From: Isoetes taiwanensis
Lineage: Eukaryota > Streptophyta > Lycopodiopsida > Isoetales > Isoetaceae
Reading direction: 5' to 3'
Assembly: GCA_021234155.1 (NCBI GenBank)
Contig: JAJEKV010000014.1
Span: 19,731,513 to 19,795,512, forward strand
Length of the DNA stretch: 64,000 nt
The position numbers were made by a program, and so were the translations under genes. Within the stretch, counting starts at the first letter, position 1. Each line of letters starts with the position of its first letter. The notes below the pieces were generated by a model, which was not told the origin of the DNA, did not search any database, and saw only the letters and a list, made by a program, of their open reading frames with translations. Positions 59,011-64,000 of the stretch are shown piece by piece.

Positions 59011-59019
59011 ATACAAGAA

Positions 59020-59405
59020 TTTAGCGCCGGCAGAGCCGGCGCCATAGGCATTCCTGAAGGTCAAACCCCAGTGGGATCAATTTTCATATATGAATGTTGA
59101 TATGGTTAAATTTTCAAGTTCGTTCTAGTTAATTCTTTGTCACTTGCAGTTTGGCCTGATATGAAAGATGAGCACGATGAATTTGGCTTAACTTTTTAGC
59201 CTCTAGGCGCGCAAGTGAAATGGCTAGATTTGTGATATTCAGTCTATTAGGAATATGAGTGTATCTATTATGCAAAATTAGAGTAATTCCATCACAAGAA
59301 TGTGTTGTTTTATTGTTAAGATGACAGGCTAGAGATGATTAAGTCTTAACATAGAATTACGCAATGAATTTGCTCAAATTTATTTTGTTGTTGAACATCA
59401 TATAT
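59020..59405 (+). repeat. GCCGGC-hairpin dispersed repeat, copy 2
   Basis: AAGAATTTAGCGCCGGCAGA…GCCGGCGCCATA, then AGGTCAAACCCC and the distal TGTGTTGTTTTATTG…TTTTGTTGTTG block match 6630-7115. Confidence 0.65.
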
Positions 59406-60503
59406 GTTAAATTTAAAGCAAAGAGATGATGGCAATATTTATTTTGAAATTGAAAATGTTGAGTGGTGACATAAAATCCTACAAATCACAAATTGAGATT
59501 CCACTCTTACAGTTTTAATACTCATATAGATCAAGACATTTGTTATTAGAATTCATATTCCTCAAATTGCAATCTGGAATCTATATCATGCTCCCTTGCA
59601 ATGTCCCTAATGATTCATTCAATTTCTGTCCTGAGATCCTTTTTTTCTTGCTCAATTTCTGCTTTCAAATCTGCTTTGGCCTGCTAAATTCAGTCAATTT
59701 TTTTCCACTTTGGTTCTCTTGAAAATCTGTTGGCATCTCCTTCGCAGAGTTAAAAATATCTTTTGCATCATTCTTCCTGCTTATGATTAAGATATCGGCC
59801 CATTTGGATGTCGAAAATGAACATGAATTTCCATTAGGACTAGAGTTCTTTTTGGCAATGTTTTTAAGGCTTCTAAAAAGTGACTGAATGGGTGAGCGAG
59901 GAGATGAGTGTGTGTGTGTGACGGGGAGGGGATGGACAGTGAGAGAGGTGAAGTGAATTGTTTGTCAAAACCATTAGGTCTATAAGACATATTACATTAC
60001 AAACAAAAAGTCTTATCATCGGGTATGAAGTTATTACTTGTCGTTCTCTCCTTCTCATCGCCACTATCAACTCCCACAAGTCCAATATATCAATGAGAAA
60101 TCTATCTACTACAATGGGTGGTATGTTTTAGATCAAAATTAAAGCTATTCCACAAAGCCTAGTATGTTGAACAATGTATTGTTCTTAAGAACAAAAGAGG
60201 TATTTTAGTATGTTCTTTGGCCTCTATTTCATAACATGCCCGACATGTCCTGTACTTCTGTTGTACCATCTATCAACATACACATTATGCATCTTGCAAA
60301 CAGCATGCCTTTTTGTAAAAAGGTTTCCATTCAAGTGCTTCAGTTTGTATAGTGTTGGATATCTACTTCATTTGTTGAAACATCCCAAGTCTCTCTGATA
60401 TATTTACTTCATCCTTACCATTTGGAATACATATTTAACAAAGCATCTTCTATTACGTTTGCAAATAAACGACAATGACTAAATTTATCTGTAGGTAAAT
60501 CTT
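59406..60503. other. region without a supportable gene
   Basis: AT-rich DNA with a short (GT)n run near 59908. No gene recognised. Confidence 0.4.
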
Positions 60504-61192
60504 CTAAAGAAAGGCACACGCACCAACAATAATTGTAAAGCTGATACGATTTGGTTCTATCTGATGAACCAACTGTTGAAATGGTTGAAAGACTTTGTTA
60601 GAATCATGTTTCCTATATGCAGCGATTACATTGTTGCAAAAAAAAAATTGTTGAGGGATTACATGAAACCTGCTCAAGAGGTGCTCCAAACTACCACAAG
60701 TACTATAGATGTTTAGCATGGCAGATGCTACCACATTTTCTGTCACAATCCCTCTTTCAATATAATGGAATGAACAAAGTTAGCTGTGCCTAATGCTGTC
60801 AAGCTTAAGAATGTCCTAAGAATGGCAATAATTATAGATTTGTTGGGCTTCATCCCTTCAAAAAGTCTGAATAGTAGGATTGCATCATTATTATGCTTTT
60901 TCTGGGCATATGCTTGAATAATAACATCTTTCCTTTGCATTCTTACAGTCATGTTTTGAGATTCCGACAGATTTCCAACCTTGCTGTACATATTCAGCCT
61001 AGTATGATAGCTGTAATCATCTTTGTAAATGCAAATAATCATTGTTGTCCATGACACCACATCTTGTTTCTCCATTTTGTGAAAGATGCTTCTTGCTTGT
61101 CCTGTATACCCACACATGCAAGACATATGTATAATGTTATTGGCAAGTATTACACCCACACATGCAATACATATATATAATGGCATGGGCAA
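60504..61192 (-). pseudogene. PPR protein (PLS-type) pseudogene
   Basis: The upstream frame (60743-61192) contains NIIHMSCMCGYTGQARSIFH, KMEKQDVVSWTTMI and NMYSKVGNLSESQN. The downstream frame (60504-60746) reads NVVASAMLNIYSTCGSLEHL and EPNRISFTIIVGACAFL. A one-base shift near 60755 separates them; reading through it joins ‘IVTENVVASAMLN’ as expected of a PPR. Several units have lost consensus residues. No start, E or DYW domain is present. Confidence 0.75.
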
Positions 61193-61206
61193 GTATTATA
61201 CCTGGA

Positions 61207-61619
61207 ACAATTTTGGCATGGAATAGTCTACCCCCTGCTATTTGCCACGTAAGAGTATATCCCCTGCTAGACATGTAAGAGATAAAAATGAATTATAAAT
61301 GTTGGTATGGGTCTAAGTTAGATATTGGGGTACAAAAGCACCCGTCCGGACGCTCTGCTTTTCGTGCTTGATCTGCTGTGCTTGGGGGTGCTTGGAGAGC
61401 GGGAACACGATGATCCGTTTTTAGCAAATTGCTTCCGGATCGATGACATGGCTGTTCAAAATCAAATTCGGTTCAAAATGATCCGGGCGCTGGTCTCGCT
61501 TTTGAGATGGCGGGTCTCGCTTTGAATTCTTTTGTGGCGGGAATGATCATTCAAATTGTACCTCAAAACGAACCGTTTTTTGTAGATCACGGTTTCTGCA
61601 TCGCAAAATTTCTCAGACA
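61207..61619. other. spacer before the transposase-like ORF
   Basis: GC-richer than its surroundings, short frames only. It may be the 5' part of the element at 61620-64000. Confidence 0.3.
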
Positions 61620-64000
61620 TCACGATCCTCAATGGATCAATCGGGCCGATTTGGATGAGGAAAAGAGACTCAAAGTTTTCCCGAAAAATTCAAGCCGAGA
61701 GAAGAAGGCAATCAAGACAAATAAAAAGAGAAAGGGAGAGAGAGAAAGAAAACTTGCACCCTCGAATTGAACGAGGCTCGAAAAGCGAGAAGGCTTCAAG
61801 AATTGTCCAAAAAATGGACGATTATTTCAACGAAATCACAAAGCCTTTGAAAGAAGGGGATAAAGCAATGGTGGTGCAATGATTTGTGAAGAGAGTGAAG
61901 GCTAAATTGCCACCGAAGTGGATTTTGTTGATTATGAACAAAGCAAGATCATGAAGAATGTGATTAAAAATGTTCGTGAGACATTCAATGAACAAAAGAA
62001 ATTAAGGAAGACAGATGTATTGCAAGCAAGAAAGTCTACTTTGCAAATGGTATCTTCATCAAAGAAAATCCATCAACCAATCCGTCCGTCGACGCCTCCT
62101 TCATATATCTAGAAAATCTGTTGTTGCCGCAAACCGTAAGAAGAATAATGGCGCACCAAGAATGTGGTCCGTGGTCAATGTTTTCAAGGAAAAAGAGGTG
62201 TGATGCATTGAGTGACGAGGTTAGAAATTGTGTTTACAAGTTCGACAGAAAAAACACACGAAGTTTCACCATACAGAAGCATGTGAGAAAGTTTGTTACA
62301 GCCAGATGGCTTATAAAATTGATCATCCAATACAACCGCTTTGAAATATCTCGTGTGATTTCCCCGCTTAGTATGTTTCTTCCATTGCATATATATCCTG
62401 TTTCTATATAGATCTTCTTTGTTTGCAGCTTGCAATTTTACATGAACTTCAAGAAGGAATTCAATGACATTAAGATTACCCAAATAAGACATTTGAATTG
62501 TTGAAGCCATCATTTGTGAGGCGCTTTAAATGAAAGAGAAACTTGTCACCGCCAATATCACATGCACTTTGAATATGTGATGCAAGCACTCAACAAAATC
62601 GTAACAGATCCAAATGGCGTGCATAAAGATTGCAACCGTATTTGTGCCGCTTTGTGGTGATGGTAACTTTTGTGCAGCCCAAGAACCATGTTTATAAATC
62701 CACTAGTGATTTTTGGAGGCAAATGATCCGCCCTAAGGATGAAGATGAAGAGTGGCACAAACATAATTGTCTCAAGCAGTGGCATGCAAGGATTGTGGAT
62801 TGAAAAGGTACTCTTTTTAATGTTAAGATGTTTGAACATTCTATTTTGAGTTGTTAAGATGATTGATGCAACATCTTACAAACAAATTTCGGTGGTGGTC
62901 TTACAAACAAAGTTGCCAATATGTCCAAAGGAGAAGGAGGAGTCCGATTACAAAGTGGAGTGGAAACAAATTTGAAAAGGTAGTGTATTTGGCATTTGTG
63001 CTTAAATGATTTTTGTGCTTGTGATTGTTGTGCTTGTGTTTGCAAACTTACAAACCGATCTTTGTTTTCAAAAACAAAGAAGAGGTTGGTTACATGAAGG
63101 AGACCACCAAGAAAAAAAAAAAATGGCGGGAAAGAAACCAAAGAAAGGTAACTAGACTTGCATACAAGAAAGAGAGAGCCTGCCCCAATTCCAAAGAAAG
63201 ATGCTTCAAGACACCGGTACAATTCATCCCACACAATTATGTTGCACAATTGGCGGCAGCAAAAAGCAATTCAGAAGTGCTTGGATACTTTTCCCCGAAG
63301 GTGCAGTTGTCTCTCTGCTTATTGATTTTGCTGAAAATTACAGCTTTAAAATTCAAAAAGAGGCACAATCTTGCCAATCGGCACACGATCGCATCAATTT
63401 TGGTTCATATCACATATAGACATGCAACCCGGATGAGATAGAAGATATGGAAGCTAAGGAAGCAGAGAAAAGGGAACTAGAGAAGGAAAAGCAAAGAAAG
63501 AAAGAGGAAGACAACTCAAAGAGATCATCGCCAGTAATGAGAGGAGAATCATAAAGGAAGTACATTTTTATATTTCGATGATAGAGATCATAGCAAAGGA
63601 GTTTGTACACCATTGCTTGAAAGTTCATGCAGATCGGCTCGAGTACAAAAATATTTTGTACAACAAACATATTTTTGGAGTGATGGTTGCACATCACAGC
63701 TCAAAGGAGCAAGACCTTTTGGTATTTAGGAAGGAACTATGTCAATAGTGAAGGAATTGAGTATGAATGGAATTTTTTTGCCAGCTCTCATGGGAAAGGA
63801 GAACATGATGGACAAGGTGCAATCCTAAAAAGGATTTTGGCAAGAGAACAATTGAAGTATGATTCCCGGAAATTGAGCGTGCCAAAGACGCTAGGATTTC
63901 ATGAATTGGTATATGATGAACAACCCACCGCACCCAAATATAAGAAGGTAAATTCAATCAAGCACCATTGCATTCTTCTTCATTTGAGGTGACATTTTTC
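61620..64000 (+). pseudogene. uncharacterised transposase-like ORF, decayed, runs off the window
   Basis: Plus-strand pieces in several frames form one protein trail. In order: a Lys/Glu-rich coiled start (61640-62050); EVRNCVYKF (about 62218); FYMNFKKEFNDIKIT then FELLKPSFVRRF (62440-62525); a Cys/His cluster CHRQYHMHFEYVMQALN with a later ACKDCG (62540-62800); LPICPKEKEESDYKVEW (62910-62960); LIDFAENYSFKIQKEAQS (63320-63370); a charged linker; SDGCTSQLKGARPF (63679-63720); and WNFFASSHGKGEHDGQGAIL (63769-63830). The spaced acidic motifs (DFAEN, SDGC, GKGEHDG) suggest an RNase-H-like (DDE-type) nuclease fold with an upstream zinc-binding domain. At least five frame breaks are present. I recall similar unnamed ORFs in ferns and fish, but cannot name the family. 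Confidence 0.6.

Noticed and set aside
63687-63992. 101-codon frame read as an independent gene
   Set aside because: It begins at a non-ATG codon and is one segment of the longer decayed transposase-like trail.

Overview
This window looks like nuclear DNA from a large, repeat-rich genome of a non-flowering land plant. A fern is my best guess; a lycophyte, bryophyte or gymnosperm is possible. The evidence is spliceosomal introns with canonical borders, many plant-type pentatricopeptide-repeat (PPR) relics, plant-specific families (PIF-type bHLH, XTH, CYP86/704-type P450), and a relic of a chloroplast-type flavodiiron protein, a family known to be absent from flowering plants. No prokaryotic features, rRNA genes or tRNA genes were found.

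Only one gene looks intact. It is a PHYTOCHROME INTERACTING FACTOR-like bHLH on the minus strand at 17445-19191, with five phase-0 exons giving 480 residues and a C-terminal tail made of five ~40-residue degenerate repeats. Its 5' limit is unresolved.

Nearly everything else recognisable is broken. Gene relics that keep introns (so they are DNA-level copies, not retrocopies) include flavodiiron (7550-7923), XTH (8517-9566) and a NOP9/Pumilio-23-like gene (42033-42790). Other gene relics are a CYP86/704-clan P450 (39860-40592), a receptor-like kinase exon (58205-58330) and PPR pieces (11820-13600, 31417-31830, 39378-39495, 60504-61192). Transposon relics are a hAT dimerisation domain (29411-29725) and an uncharacterised transposase-like ORF running off the right edge (61620-64000).

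The most active repeat family is a non-LTR retrotransposon. It has an RT domain with YADD, a C-terminal zinc knuckle, a conserved GC-rich 3' UTR and a short microsatellite tail. It is seen as four coding copies (20801-21470, 21790-23617, 23645-24290, 45615-46486) and 3'-end stubs (5227-5345, 51353-51392, 53155-53220). A distinct non-LTR C-terminus lies at 14543-14930 with its own tail at 14116-14139. One 40-bp stub can be proved a young insertion because its empty site survives elsewhere in the window.

The remaining DNA holds several palindrome-building repeats: a GGAAGGGTTTCC hairpin array in three clusters (7182-7520, 9985-10532, 14419-14525), a CGGTATAAATTTATACCG palindrome array (37629-37908, two more copies at 28377-28417), long-TIR fold-back elements (32136-32562, 49173-49528, 51551-51996), a MITE pair (44435-44768, 48268-48594), and tandem duplications of 33 bp to 367 bp. 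The stretches between these are AT-rich and show no supportable gene.
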